Positions 24,413 to 33,610 are shown, counted from the first letter of the stretch. The stretch: 64,000 bases of DNA from Streptomyces sp. 6-11-2 (GCF_006540305.1 NZ_BJOR01000001.1:5084001-5148000); one strand, 5' to 3'. Made by a program: numbers and translations. Notes: a model not told the origin generated them from the letters alone.

Positions 24413-25468
24413 ATGGCGCGACAGGCGTACGTGACGGAGACGGCGGGCGGCTCGGGGCCCGAGCGCCCAGGAGACCGGCTCCGGCGCCTGGCGCACGGCT
24501 TCTCCGACGGCCGGCGCGGCGACGCGCGGTTGTGGCGCCGGGGCCTCCTCATCGCCGCGCTCGCGGTCGTCCTCGCCCTGGTGATGCTGACGCACGCGCA
24601 GATCCCCAACCGGATCGGCAACCTCGGCAGTCTCACCGAGACCTTCCTGCCGTGGGCGGGCCTGTTCGTACCGGTGCTGCTGGTACTGGCCCTGGTGCGC
24701 AGGTCGCCGATCGCGCTGATCGCCGTGCTGCTGCCCGGGATCGTCTGGCTCAACCAGTTCGGCGGCCTGCTCACCGACAAGACGGGCACCGGTGGCGAAC
24801 TGACGGTCGCCACGCACAACGTCAACGCCGACAACCCCGACCCGTCCGGCACCGCCCGCGATCTGGCCGCCTCCGGTGCCCAGGTGCTCGCCCTGGAGGA
24901 GCTGAAGACGTCCGCGCTCCCGGTCTACGAGCGGACGCTCGCGCCGGCGTACCGGTACCACACGGTGCAGGGCACGGTCGGGCTGTGGAGCAAGTACCCG
25001 ATCAGCGGCGTCCGCTCCGTCGACATCAAGCTGGGCTGGACACGCGCCCTGCGCGCCACCGTGGGGACGCCCGAGGGGCCCGTCGCTGTGTACGTGGCCC
25101 ACATGCCCTCGGTGCGGGTGAAGCTGAACGCCGGCTTCACCGCCGCGCAGCGCGACGAGAGCGCGGACGCGCTGGGCGAGGCGATCGCCGGTGAGCAACT
25201 GCCCCGGGTGGTCCTGCTCGGCGATCTGAACGGCACCATGAACGACCGCTCGCTCAACGCCGTCACCTCCCAGATGCGCTCCACCCAGGGCGCCGCGGGC
25301 AGCGGCTTCGGGTTCAGCTGGCCGGCGTCGTTCCCGATGGCGCGGATCGACCAGATCATGGTCAGGGGAGTGGAGCCGGTGAGCTCCTGGACCCTGCCGC
25401 GTACGGGCAGCGACCATCTGCCGGTGGCCGCGCGTGTGAACGTCACCACATCGGCAACCGGGTCTTAA
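24413..25468 (+). CDS. Membrane-anchored endonuclease/exonuclease/phosphatase (EEP) family protein
   Basis: 351-aa protein. About 45 cytoplasmic residues precede three membrane helices (about residues 45-120), followed by an extracytoplasmic EEP domain. Active-site landmarks are THNVNADNP with Asn, LALEELK with the metal-binding Glu, GDLNGTMND with the Asp-x-Asn pair, and GSDHLPV with the Asp-His dyad. Such proteins hydrolyse phosphodiesters in nucleic acids, lipids or inositol phosphates; the outside location argues for DNA or lipid substrates. ATG at 24413. It stands alone, 176 bp after the TetR gene. Substrate not predictable. Confidence 0.85.
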   Translation: MARQAYVTETAGGSGPERPGDRLRRLAHGFSDGRRGDARLWRRGLLIAALAVVLALVMLTHAQIPNRIGNLGSLTETFLPWAGLFVPVLLVLALVRRSPIALIAVLLPGIVWLNQFGGLLTDKTGTGGELTVATHNVNADNPDPSGTARDLAASGAQVLALEELKTSALPVYERTLAPAYRYHTVQGTVGLWSKYPISGVRSVDIKLGWTRALRATVGTPEGPVAVYVAHMPSVRVKLNAGFTAAQRDESADALGEAIAGEQLPRVVLLGDLNGTMNDRSLNAVTSQMRSTQGAAGSGFGFSWPASFPMARIDQIMVRGVEPVSSWTLPRTGSDHLPVAARVNVTTSATGS

Positions 25469-25578
25469 CCTGTTGGAATACTGGGCCTGAGACGCTTTGT
25501 TCCGTCTCCGAACATAAGCGGATCTCCGCGGTACGGGAACTCCTGCCCCGCCCGCTTCGAAGCTCTGAAAGGCCCTCC

Positions 25579-26892
25579 ATGCCCCTGGCTGTGCTCGCCC
25601 TCGCCGTGGGCGCCTTCGGCATCGGTACCACCGAGTTCGTCATCATGGGGCTGCTCCCCGACGTCGCCGACGACCTGCACGTCTCGATCCCCGCCGCCGG
25701 GCACCTGGTCTCGGCGTACGCGCTGGGTGTCGTCATCGGCGCTCCGCTGCTGGCCGCCGTCACCTCGCGGCTGCCCCGCCGGCACGTCCTGATCGGCCTC
25801 ATGGCCCTGTTCGTCGTCGGCAACGCGCTGTCCGCCCTCGCCCCCGGCTACGACTGGCTGCTGGCCGCCCGCTTCCTCAGCGGACTGCCGCACGGCGCCT
25901 TCTTCGGTGTGGGCGCCGTCGTCGCGGCGACCATGGTGCCGCCGGAGCGCAGGGCCCGCTCGGTGTCCCTGATGATGCTCGGCCTGACCCTGGCGAACGT
26001 CGTCGGTGTCCCGGCCGCCACGCTCATGGGCCAGCGCCTCGGCTGGCGGGTGACCTTCCTCGCGGTCAGCGTGATCGGGGTCGCCGCGATAGCGTCCCTC
26101 GTCCTGCTGGTCCCGCGCGACCGCGGCCACGCCCCCGCGGCCGGACTGCGCCGCGAACTGGCCGCCCTGCGCTCCCTCCCGGTCTGGCTGGCCCTGCTGA
26201 CGACCGTGGCGGGCTTCGGCGCGCTGTTCTCGGCGTACAGCTACATCACGCCGATGCTCACCGGCTCCGCCGGGTACGCCGAGGCCGGAGTGACGCTGCT
26301 GCTGGCCCTGTTCGGGGTGGGCGCGACCGTCGGCAACCTGCTGGGCGGGCGCCTGGCCGACCACTCGACGCGGGGCACGCTGTTCGGCGGTCTCACCGCG
26401 CTGGCGGTCGTGCTGGCGCTGTTCCCGCTGCTGATGCGGACCGAGTGGAGCGCGGCCCTCGCGGTGGCCCTGCTGGGCACGGCGGCGTTCGTCACCGGTT
26501 CGCCGCTCCAGCTCATGGTCATGGAGAAGGCGTCCACGGCCCCGTCCCTGGCCTCCGCGGCCAACCAGGCCGCGTTCAACCTGGCGAACGCGGGCGGCGC
26601 CTGGATCGGCGGGCTGGCGCTCGCCGCGGGCCTCGGCGTGACCTCGCCGGCGCTCGCGGGGGCCGTCCTCGCGGTGCTGGGCCTCACGGTGGCCGGCCTG
26701 GCGTACCGGGTGGACCTGCGGCGGGCGGGTGCCGCGACCGCCGGTGCCGTGCGGGCGGGGCGGGAGCGCGTGGTCGCCTCGCACATGCCGTCCACAGCCC
26801 GTACGGGGGTCCCTTCCCGTGCGACGAGCACGGGGGAACTCCGGGACGAAGCCGTCCGGGCCGAGGGCGGTGCGGGTGGTCCGGGGGCCTAG
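25579..26892 (+). CDS. MFS exporter of the Cmx/CmlR (chloramphenicol-resistance) type
   Basis: Twelve-helix MFS transporter, 437 aa. The first residues MPLAVLALAVGAFGIGTTEF and VIMGLLPDVADDLHVSIP are the hallmark of the AraJ/Cmx/Bcr subgroup that includes Streptomyces chloramphenicol exporters. Helix 4-5 region RFLSGLPHGAFFGVGAVVAA and GVPAATLMGQRLGWR follow the same pattern. About 50 C-terminal residues after the last helix are basic and probably disordered, which is unusual for the family. ATG at 25579 after GAAAGG. No regulator is adjacent. Substrate unproven. Confidence 0.88.
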   Translation: MPLAVLALAVGAFGIGTTEFVIMGLLPDVADDLHVSIPAAGHLVSAYALGVVIGAPLLAAVTSRLPRRHVLIGLMALFVVGNALSALAPGYDWLLAARFLSGLPHGAFFGVGAVVAATMVPPERRARSVSLMMLGLTLANVVGVPAATLMGQRLGWRVTFLAVSVIGVAAIASLVLLVPRDRGHAPAAGLRRELAALRSLPVWLALLTTVAGFGALFSAYSYITPMLTGSAGYAEAGVTLLLALFGVGATVGNLLGGRLADHSTRGTLFGGLTALAVVLALFPLLMRTEWSAALAVALLGTAAFVTGSPLQLMVMEKASTAPSLASAANQAAFNLANAGGAWIGGLALAAGLGVTSPALAGAVLAVLGLTVAGLAYRVDLRRAGAATAGAVRAGRERVVASHMPSTARTGVPSRATSTGELRDEAVRAEGGAGGPGA

Positions 26893-26941
26893 CCCCGGGG
26901 GACCCGCACGCCCCCGTACCCCCCTGTACAGGACCCGGCGT

Positions 26942-28696
26942 CTACGCCGACTCCCGCCAGCCGTTCGTGATCGGCAGGCGCCGGTCCTTCCCGAAGCCCT
27001 TCGCGGAGATCTTCGTGCCCGGCGGGTACTGGCGCCGCTTGTACTCGGCCGTGTCGACCATGCGGAGCGTCTTCGTGACCAGCTCGCGGTCGTATCCGGC
27101 CGCGACGATCAGGTCGGCGCCCTTGTCCTGGTCGACGTAGAGCTCCAGGATCGCGTCCAGCACCGGGTAGTCCGGGAGCGAGTCGGTGTCGACCTGGCCG
27201 GGGCGCAGCTCCGCGCTCGGCGGCTTGGCGAGGGAGTTCTCCGGGATCGGCGGGACCTCGCCCCGCTCGGCCGCGGCCCGGTTGCGCCACTCGGCCAGCC
27301 GGAAGACCGACGTCTTGTACACGTCCTTGATCGGGCCGTACGCGCCCACCGAGTCGCCGTACAGCGTCGAGTAGCCCACCGCCAGCTCCGACTTGTTGCC
27401 GGGCGCGAGGACGATGTGGCCCTCCTGGTTGGAGACCGCCATCAGCAGCGTGCCGCGCAGCCGGGACTGGAGGTTCTCCTCGGCCAGGCCCGTCAGGCCC
27501 AGGGAGCCCATGTACGCGTCGAACATCGGGGCGATCGGGACGGTGCGGAAGTTGAGGCCGGTGCGCCGTGCCAGCTCCGCGGCGTCGTCCTTGGAGTGCT
27601 CCGAGGAGTACTTGGACGGCATGGAGACGCCGTACACGTTCTCCGCGCCCACCGCGTCGCAGGCGATCGCCGCGACCAGCGCGGAGTCGATGCCGCCGGA
27701 CAGGCCGATCAGCACGGAGCGGAAGCCGTTCTTCCGCACGTACGCGCGCAGGCCCACGACCAGTGCCGTGTAGACCTCCTCGTCGTCGTCCATGCGCGCG
27801 GCGTACCCGCCGGCCGGCTCCGGCTCGTAGGCCGGCAGCGGCTCCTCGGACAGCACCGTCCGGTCGATGCGCAGACCGTCGTCGACCACGCCCGTGGGCG
27901 CCTTCACCGAGGCCGCCGGCAGATCCAGGTCCAGCACCATGAGGTCCTCGGCGAACTGCGGCGCCCGCGCGACCACCTCGCCGTCCGGGGCGACCACGAT
28001 CGAGTCGCCGTCGAAGACCAGCTCGTCCTGCCCGCCGGTCATGGCGAGGTAGGCGAGGGTGCAGCCGGCCTCCTGGGCCCGCTTGCGGACCAGGTCGAGG
28101 CGGGCGTCGTCCTTCAGACGCTCGTACGGCGAGGCGTTGATCGAGACCAGCAGCCCGGCGCCCGCGCTGCGCGCGGCCGGCACCCTTCCGCCGTCCTGCC
28201 ACAGGTCCTCGCAGATGGCGAGCGCGACGTCGACGCCGTGCACCCGCAGGACCGGCATGGTGTCGCCGGGGACGAAGTAGCGGAACTCGTCGAAGACGCC
28301 GTAGTTCGGCAGGTGGTGCTTGGCGAAGCTCAGCACCACCTCGCCGCGGTGCAGCACCGCCGCCGCGTTCTGCGGAGCGCCGGCCGGCATGCCGTACTTC
28401 GGCTGGGCGGTCTCACCGCGGTCGAGGTAGCCGACGAGCACCGGCAGCTCCCCGAGGCCCTCCGCGGCGAGCCGGGCGGCGAGGGCGCGCAGCGCGGCGC
28501 GCGACGCCTTCACGAAGGACGACCTGAGGGCCAGGTCCTCGACGGGGTACCCGGTCAACGCCATCTCCGGGAACACCGCGAGATGCGCTCCGCGCTCGGC
28601 GGACTCCCGGGCCCGGCGGACGATCGCCTCGGAGTTCCCGGCGAGGTCTCCGACGCGCGAGTCGATCTGGTTCAGGGCGAGACGTAGTTGAGGCAC
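26942..28696 (-). CDS. nadE: Glutamine-dependent NAD+ synthetase
   Basis: Last step of NAD synthesis: amidates deamido-NAD using ammonia released from glutamine. The 584-aa protein has an N-terminal nitrilase-type glutaminase (about residues 1-270; catalytic Glu in VFPEMALTGYP, Lys in FAKHHLPNYG, Cys in AICEDLW) and a C-terminal synthetase domain with the ATP-binding loop LSGGIDSALVAAIA near residue 305 and GNKSELAVGYSTLYGD. Start is the GTG at 28696; the frame is open another 69 codons upstream but without homology. It stands alone, with a 430-bp gap upstream. Confidence 0.95.
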   Translation of the reverse strand: MPQLRLALNQIDSRVGDLAGNSEAIVRRARESAERGAHLAVFPEMALTGYPVEDLALRSSFVKASRAALRALAARLAAEGLGELPVLVGYLDRGETAQPKYGMPAGAPQNAAAVLHRGEVVLSFAKHHLPNYGVFDEFRYFVPGDTMPVLRVHGVDVALAICEDLWQDGGRVPAARSAGAGLLVSINASPYERLKDDARLDLVRKRAQEAGCTLAYLAMTGGQDELVFDGDSIVVAPDGEVVARAPQFAEDLMVLDLDLPAASVKAPTGVVDDGLRIDRTVLSEEPLPAYEPEPAGGYAARMDDDEEVYTALVVGLRAYVRKNGFRSVLIGLSGGIDSALVAAIACDAVGAENVYGVSMPSKYSSEHSKDDAAELARRTGLNFRTVPIAPMFDAYMGSLGLTGLAEENLQSRLRGTLLMAVSNQEGHIVLAPGNKSELAVGYSTLYGDSVGAYGPIKDVYKTSVFRLAEWRNRAAAERGEVPPIPENSLAKPPSAELRPGQVDTDSLPDYPVLDAILELYVDQDKGADLIVAAGYDRELVTKTLRMVDTAEYKRRQYPPGTKISAKGFGKDRRLPITNGWRESA

Positions 28697-28815
28697 GCGC
28701 CCAGTGTAATCGTCAAAGCGACGCGATGGCCGGGCGCGGAGGTGTGGGCCACCCCACGCCGCCCGTGCCCACGCGGGGCCGGGGATCGCCGCGGCGGACC
28801 GTGCGCCGAAGACCG

Positions 28816-28853
28816 AGCGGCGTGGCGGCCTGGCAACGGGCCGCCACGCCGCT
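28816..28853. terminator. Perfect 15-bp hairpin in the nadE upstream region
   Basis: AGCGGCGTGGCGGCC (28816-28830) and GGCCGCCACGCCGCT (28839-28853) pair perfectly with an 8-nt loop. It could terminate leftward read-through from the S53 protease before nadE. The rest of 28697-29128 shows mixed third-position composition and no convincing gene. Confidence 0.65.
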
Positions 28854-29128
28854 CCCGCGTTCCCGCCGGCACCCCCGGCCTTGCCACGACGCGGGCGGAC
28901 CACCCGCGCGGGCCCGCCGTGAGCCCGTCAGGCGTGTCCGGCGTGCGCACCGCTCACGTGAACGCCACCCACTGTGCCCAGGCGCCCGCAGGAACCGGTC
29001 AAGCTGTGACGTATTACCGCCAATGTCTAGCCGGCCGCGACGGGCGGCCGTGCGGCGCCTTGAGCCGTCCGCCTTCCTGCGGTCCGTCCGCCGGCCGGCC
29101 GTGGGCCCTGGCCGGCAGGGGTTCGCTC

Positions 29129-29431
29129 GTGGGTGTGACCGTGCCGCCCCGTGCGCTCGCGCCGGTTGTCCGGGTGCCCGTTCTCGCCGCCCTGCGGCGG
29201 TCGTGGACGCTGCCGTCCGGCCTGCCGGGCGCCGCGCTCGCCGCCGACCACCCGCGCCGGGGCGCGCCCCGGCGGGAGCGGGCGCTCGCCGTGGTCCTGG
29301 GCGGCGCGTTCCGGTCGAGCGCACCCGCCGGCCACCTGCTCGTGCTCGACCGCCCCGGGGACGTCGCCGCCGTGCCGCACGCGTGCGTGCGCCCGCTCCT
29401 CCCGGAGGAGAGGCGGGCGCACGGCCGCTGA
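29129..29431 (+). CDS. Possible small hypothetical protein
   Basis: A 100-aa frame from GTG 29129 to TGA 29431. Nearly all its codons end in G or C, as expected for a real gene here, whereas the same frame upstream of 29129 loses this bias. The product is Arg/Ala/Leu-rich, with a hydrophobic strand-like stretch ALAVVLGGAF and HLLVLDRPGDVAAVPH. No family is recognised. No strong ribosome-binding site precedes the GTG. It is convergent with the S53 protease, 7 bp apart. Support is codon bias only. Confidence 0.4.
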   Translation: MGVTVPPRALAPVVRVPVLAALRRSWTLPSGLPGAALAADHPRRGAPRRERALAVVLGGAFRSSAPAGHLLVLDRPGDVAAVPHACVRPLLPEERRAHGR

Positions 29432-29438
29432 CCTGGTG

Positions 29439-31373
29439 TCAGCGGCGGTAGGACTCCACGTAACCGTTCGCGGGGGAGCCGACGCCGGTGACGGTGTCGT
29501 AGCCCTTGACCGCCTTGAGCGAGCTGTCCTTGCCGAGGCTGCGGACGGAGACGCTCAGGCCGTCCGCGGCGTCGACGCCGTTGACGTAGTCGACCCGCGC
29601 GACCGCGAGGTCCTTGCCGGTCGGCTGGTCCACCACGTCGTGGTACACCTTCGAGCCGTACTTGGCGTAGATCGCCGGGTTGGCGAAGCCGATCGCCTTG
29701 CCGCCGCGGGCCTCCTGGGCGAGCGCCTGGACGGCCGCGATGACCGGCGCGGCCAGCGAGGTGCCGCCGATGCGGTACTCGCTGTACTGCTCCTTGCCGT
29801 TCGGGAAGGTCTGCGTCTGGCCCACCAGGAAGCCGGTGTTCGGGTCGGCGATCGCCGCGATGTCCGGGACGACGCGGTTGCCGGCCTTGTTGTTGGCCGT
29901 GGCCAGTGCCTTCGGCACCACGTTCTTCTGGTACGACGGCTGCGCCACGGTCCGGCTGGTGCCGCCGCCCGCGCCCGAGGTGAACGCGCCGGGGAAGCCC
30001 GCCCAGCTCTTGCCGTCCTTGGACAGCGAGGCCTTCTGGGTGCCCCAGCCGGTCTCCCACAGGTACTTGTGGCCCTTGCCTACGGCCAGCGAGGTACCGC
30101 CGACGGCGGTCACCCACGCCGAGTTGGCCGGGGTGTCGACCTGCTTCGTACCGGTGTTGGCGACCTCGTCGCCGTCGTCGCCGGAGGAGAAGTAGAAGCC
30201 GATGCCCTCGACCGCGCCGAACTGGAAGACCTGGTCGTAGGCCGCCGCGACGTCCGGCGTCTCGTTGGCCTCGATGTCGCCCCAGGAGTTGGAGACGATG
30301 TCGGCCAGGTGGTTGTCGACGATCTTGCTCAGCGAGTCGAGCAGATCGTCGTCGTAGCAGGACGCGGCGCCCACGTAGACGACGTTCGCGTCCGGCGCGA
30401 CCGCGTGCACGGCCTCGACGTCGAGGGTCTCCTCGCCGTACCAGCCGGCCGCCCCGCACTCCTCGGTGTCCGTGTAGCCGGCCGGAAGCACCTGGCGCAA
30501 CTGGCCGGTCTTCCAGGGCTTGTCGCCGTTCTTCTTCGCGTAGCCGGCCGCGTCGAAGGCGATGGTCGGCGAGGCGTACGCGTCGGTGATGGCGATGCGG
30601 ACGCCCTTGCCGGTGTACTTGCCGGCGCCGTAGGCGGACCGCAGCTCCTTGCCGGTGTAGCCCTTGACGGCGTACGGGACCTTCTGGCCGTACGCGGAGG
30701 GCAGCGTGCTCGCCACGTTCGAGCCGTAGTACGTGGAGAACGGCCCGGCGTTCTTGAACACGTCGTCCGGCGGCGGCAGCTGGTCCTTGTGCTTCGCCTT
30801 GTGCGGCGCGTTGTCCAGGCCGGTGACGGTCAGGACGGCGCCGTTCAGGGAGGCCGGCACCGAGGCCGTCCGCGCCGGGGCGCGGTAGGTCTTCGACCCC
30901 TTGGCGAAGTTGTGCAGCTGGGTGCCGAACGCCTTCTCGGCGGCGGCGACGTCACCGGAGACGGCGACGTAGTGCGCCGTCATGGAGGTGACCTTCAGCC
31001 CCGACGACGCCAGCCACGACTTCACGGCGGCCACCTGGGCCTTCGTCGCGCCGAAGCGCGCCTGTGCCTCCTGGGCGCTCAGGTACTTGCCGTACGAGGC
31101 CGAGGACGGGTCGGACACCACCGCGGCGTACTGGGCGAGGCCGGCGGCGTCCCGTCCGGCCAGGTAGACCCGGGCGTGGACCTGGGCGCTGTCCGAGGTG
31201 GCGCCCTTGTCCGCCGTGGCCGTCGCCCAGACGGGCCTGGTGCCCGCGAGCGCGCTGCGGCCCGGGTTGTCCGCGGCGTGCGCGGGTATGCCGAGCGCCA
31301 GTGCGCCGGCGAGCAGCGGCAGAGTCGCCGCCATGCTCAGTCCGGCGCGCGCTGTGGCACGGTTGGATCTCAT
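29439..31373 (-). CDS. Secreted S53-family serine-carboxyl protease (sedolisin/kumamolisin type)
   Basis: Extracellular endopeptidase, 644 aa. A signal peptide ends near IPAHAAD. The pro-domain covers about residues 40-200 (YAAVVSDPSSASYGKYLS, a pro-kumamolisin motif). The catalytic domain has Glu and Asp in GEETLDVEAVHAVAP near residue 316, oxyanion Asp in SSGDDGDE, and Ser in GGTSLAAPVIAA near 538. The C-terminal calcium-site region (GVGSPANGY) is present, so the enzyme looks complete. It is a single gene; an inverted TGCGA/TCGCA pair lies at 31383-31397, just upstream of the start, and could be an operator. Probably a nutritional or developmental protease. Confidence 0.93.
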   Translation of the reverse strand: MRSNRATARAGLSMAATLPLLAGALALGIPAHAADNPGRSALAGTRPVWATATADKGATSDSAQVHARVYLAGRDAAGLAQYAAVVSDPSSASYGKYLSAQEAQARFGATKAQVAAVKSWLASSGLKVTSMTAHYVAVSGDVAAAEKAFGTQLHNFAKGSKTYRAPARTASVPASLNGAVLTVTGLDNAPHKAKHKDQLPPPDDVFKNAGPFSTYYGSNVASTLPSAYGQKVPYAVKGYTGKELRSAYGAGKYTGKGVRIAITDAYASPTIAFDAAGYAKKNGDKPWKTGQLRQVLPAGYTDTEECGAAGWYGEETLDVEAVHAVAPDANVVYVGAASCYDDDLLDSLSKIVDNHLADIVSNSWGDIEANETPDVAAAYDQVFQFGAVEGIGFYFSSGDDGDEVANTGTKQVDTPANSAWVTAVGGTSLAVGKGHKYLWETGWGTQKASLSKDGKSWAGFPGAFTSGAGGGTSRTVAQPSYQKNVVPKALATANNKAGNRVVPDIAAIADPNTGFLVGQTQTFPNGKEQYSEYRIGGTSLAAPVIAAVQALAQEARGGKAIGFANPAIYAKYGSKVYHDVVDQPTGKDLAVARVDYVNGVDAADGLSVSVRSLGKDSSLKAVKGYDTVTGVGSPANGYVESYRR

Positions 31374-31600
31374 AGAACCCCCTGCGATGCGTTCGCATGT
31401 GACGCAATGAGTGGTCGGTCCTCGCGCGATCCGGCGCAGAGCCCGCGGCGGTAAGGGTCTTTCGTTTGGATCACACGATCGGGGCCACTCTTCCCGATGA
31501 ACCGTTCATGTCAGGGGAATGTGAAGGCCAAGAGAAACCCAAGGAACCGCCAGGGGCGGCGAATTGCGGCTTTCGTCCCCGGCCGCCGGGGAGTCGGGCG

Positions 31601-31679
31601 GAAGGGGTGTCCAGGTCGCGAAGGGGGGCGTCCGGGTTACGAAAGGGGCATCCGAGTCATGAACGGGGCGCCGCGCCAC
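31601..31679. repeat. About 20-bp tandem imperfect repeats
   Basis: Units begin at 31601, 31620, 31641 and 31661, each starting GAA(G/A/C)GGGG and continuing with a TCC(A/G)(A/G)GT-like core. Three are well conserved and the fourth is partial. They overlap the last codons of the DUF305 gene and lie about 230-300 bp upstream of the S53 protease start. The 31374-31600 stretch beside them holds no gene that I can support. Confidence 0.55.
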
Positions 31680-32289
31680 GCTCCTTGAGCATGTCGGCCA
31701 TCAACCGCATCTCCGACCGCTGCGATTCGACCATGCCTCGCGCGAGCCTCTTCTCCACACCCACCGTGCAGCGGGCGACACAGCCCCCGGCCATGTGGAC
31801 GCCACCCTTGTGATGGTCCGTCATCAGCTGGAGGTAGAACACCTCGGCCTGCCTGCCGCCGAGTTCGCCGAGCCTGCGCATCTCGGAGTTGGTCGCCATG
31901 CCGGGCATCAGCGCGCCGTCCTGGCCGGCGGGCATGTCGCCCATGCCCATCCACGTCATCGGCGGGTCCGCCGACACCTTCGGCAGCTCCCACAGGTCGA
32001 GCCAGCCCAGCAGCATGCCCCGCTGGTTGGCCTGCGTCTGCGCGATGTCGTAGGCGAGGCGGCGCACTTCGGTGTCCGTCGTACGGTCGCGCACGATGAA
32101 CGACATCTCGACGGCCTGCTGGTGGTGGACCGCCATGTCCCGGGCGAAGCCGGCGTCCGCGGAGCCGGCGGCGGGCGCCTCCACGGTGTGGCGCGCCCCG
32201 CCGCTGTCCTCGGCGACCGCGTACGTGATCGCCCCCGTCGCGACCAGCGCGGCCGCCGCGGCCCCGGCGATCAGCCCGATGTGCCTCAA
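31657..32289 (-). CDS. DUF305 membrane-anchored protein, probable metal binding
   Basis: 210-aa protein with one N-terminal membrane segment (LIAGAAAAALVATGAITYAV) and an exterior ferritin-like DUF305 domain. Paired His/Met motifs MAVHHQQAVEMSF and MTDHHKGGVHMA are the family signatures. A DUF305 protein in Synechocystis (CopM) binds copper, so copper handling in the cell envelope is a fair guess, not shown here. The start overlaps the stop of the DUF3105 gene (ATGA), so the two are coupled. The C-terminal codons overlap the tandem repeats. Confidence 0.88.
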   Translation of the reverse strand: MRHIGLIAGAAAAALVATGAITYAVAEDSGGARHTVEAPAAGSADAGFARDMAVHHQQAVEMSFIVRDRTTDTEVRRLAYDIAQTQANQRGMLLGWLDLWELPKVSADPPMTWMGMGDMPAGQDGALMPGMATNSEMRRLGELGGRQAEVFYLQLMTDHHKGGVHMAGGCVARCTVGVEKRLARGMVESQRSEMRLMADMLKERGAAPRS

Positions 32290-32960
32290 CGGTCCAGTCC
32301 GCCCGTGCAGGTGGCACCCGGCTCGGGCGTCTGCGGCCCCTGGACGAACTCGGCGAGGAACTTGTCCACTTGCGGGTCCTTCGCGCTCGTCACCGTGCGC
32401 TGGTGCGCCCAGGCGGACAGCGTGAGGGGGTCCTTCTGGTCCTCGACCGGGCTCATCAGCGTGTACGGCGTCTTCCTCACCTTCGCCGCGAGCGCGGCCA
32501 CGTCCGCCTTGGACGCCTTGCTGTTGTACGTCACCCAGACGGCGCCGTGCTCCAGCGCGTGGACGGCACTTTCGTTCTTCACCGGTTCGGTGTACACGTC
32601 GCCGTTGCAGTTCTGCCAGACCGGGTTGTGGTCGCCGCCGACCGGGGGCTCCATCGGATAGGTCACCGGGGCGGTGGTGTGGTTGCGCTCCAGCGTGCCC
32701 TTCCAGGTCCGTACGCCGTCCGCGCGGGTGACGAAGTGCCCGCCGTCACCGCCCTTCCCCTCGCTCGCCGCGGCCGGCGCGGCGTCCGAGGACCCCGAGT
32801 TCAGGAGCACCACGCCGCCGGTGACCAGCCCGGCCACGACGACCACGCTCGCGGCCACCATGAGCAGCCGCGTGCGCCGCTCCCGGGCGCGCTGCGCCCG
32901 GCGCATCTCCTCGGTGCGGGCCTTGTGCTGTCCGGTGCCGGTCGGGTGCGCGGAGTCCAT
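32286..32960 (-). CDS. DUF3105 membrane-anchored protein
   Basis: 224-aa protein. A basic N-terminus (RRAQRARERRTRL) leads to one membrane helix (about residues 33-55), then a Gly/Ala linker and an exterior DUF3105 domain with the conserved HNPVWQNCNG, a Tyr, and ALEHGAVWVTY. The His and Cys pattern could hold a metal. ATG at 32960; the open frame extends further upstream without family sequence. First gene of a two-gene operon with DUF305. Divergent from nsrR, 153 bp apart. Confidence 0.88.
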   Translation of the reverse strand: MDSAHPTGTGQHKARTEEMRRAQRARERRTRLLMVAASVVVVAGLVTGGVVLLNSGSSDAAPAAASEGKGGDGGHFVTRADGVRTWKGTLERNHTTAPVTYPMEPPVGGDHNPVWQNCNGDVYTEPVKNESAVHALEHGAVWVTYNSKASKADVAALAAKVRKTPYTLMSPVEDQKDPLTLSAWAHQRTVTSAKDPQVDKFLAEFVQGPQTPEPGATCTGGLDR

Positions 32961-33113
32961 GGCGGAGTCCTTCGTGGGGGCAGGGGCGGGCGGGTGTGAC
33001 GTGCGGGCGGCCGTGCGTGCCCGAGGGGCCCGCTGATCGTAGTGGGACCGGAGCGCCCTCCGGGAGACCGCCGATAAGTTGAACGGCGGATGCGCATTAT
33101 CTACCCTGTCCGC

Positions 33114-33557
33114 ATGCGGCTGCTGCGTTCCACCGACATGGCGCTGCGCGTCCTGATGCGGCTCGCGGTCGCCGGCGAGTCGAGCCCCACGACCCGGGAG
33201 GTCGCGGGCGACATGGGCGTGCCGTACACGCATACCGCGAAGGTCGTCGCCGAGCTCCAGCACCGCGGTCTGCTCGCGGCCCGCCGCGGCCGCGGCGGCG
33301 GACTGACGCTCACCGAAGCGGGCCGCGACGCCTCGGTCGGCGCCCTCGTACGCGCCCTGGAGGGCGAGGGCGACGTGGCCGACTGCGAGGGCAGCATCCC
33401 CTGCCCGCTCAGCTCCGACTGCCGCCTGCGCGGCGCCCTGCGGCGCGCCCAGGAGGCCTTCTACGCCGCGCTCGACCCCTTCACGGTCGCCGACATGGTC
33501 GCGGCGCCGACGGGACCGCTGCTGCTGGGGCTGCCCGCCATGCGGCCGCCCACCTGA
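33114..33557 (+). CDS. nsrR: NsrR, iron-sulfur nitric oxide-sensing repressor (Rrf2 family)
   Basis: Senses nitric oxide through a [4Fe-4S] cluster and de-represses hmp. From ATG 33114 it is 147 aa. The N-terminal winged helix is followed by the recognition region VPYTHTAKVVAELQHRGLL and RRGRGGGLTLT. Three cluster Cys residues lie in DCEGSIPCPLSSDC, and Asp8 (RSTD), the fourth ligand in S. coelicolor NsrR, is present. An in-frame start at 33090 would add eight residues and shift Asp8. The convergent hmp gene next door is its expected target. Confidence 0.92.
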   Translation: MRLLRSTDMALRVLMRLAVAGESSPTTREVAGDMGVPYTHTAKVVAELQHRGLLAARRGRGGGLTLTEAGRDASVGALVRALEGEGDVADCEGSIPCPLSSDCRLRGALRRAQEAFYAALDPFTVADMVAAPTGPLLLGLPAMRPPT

Positions 33558-33610
33558 GCGCGGGGCACGCACGGCCGGCCCCGGGGAGACCCGGAAGGAC
33601 GACCACACCG

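Noticed and set aside
28688..29128. Extension of the small gene at 29129 back to 28688
   Set aside because: Third-position GC falls and the hairpin at 28816-28853 would lie in the coding part.
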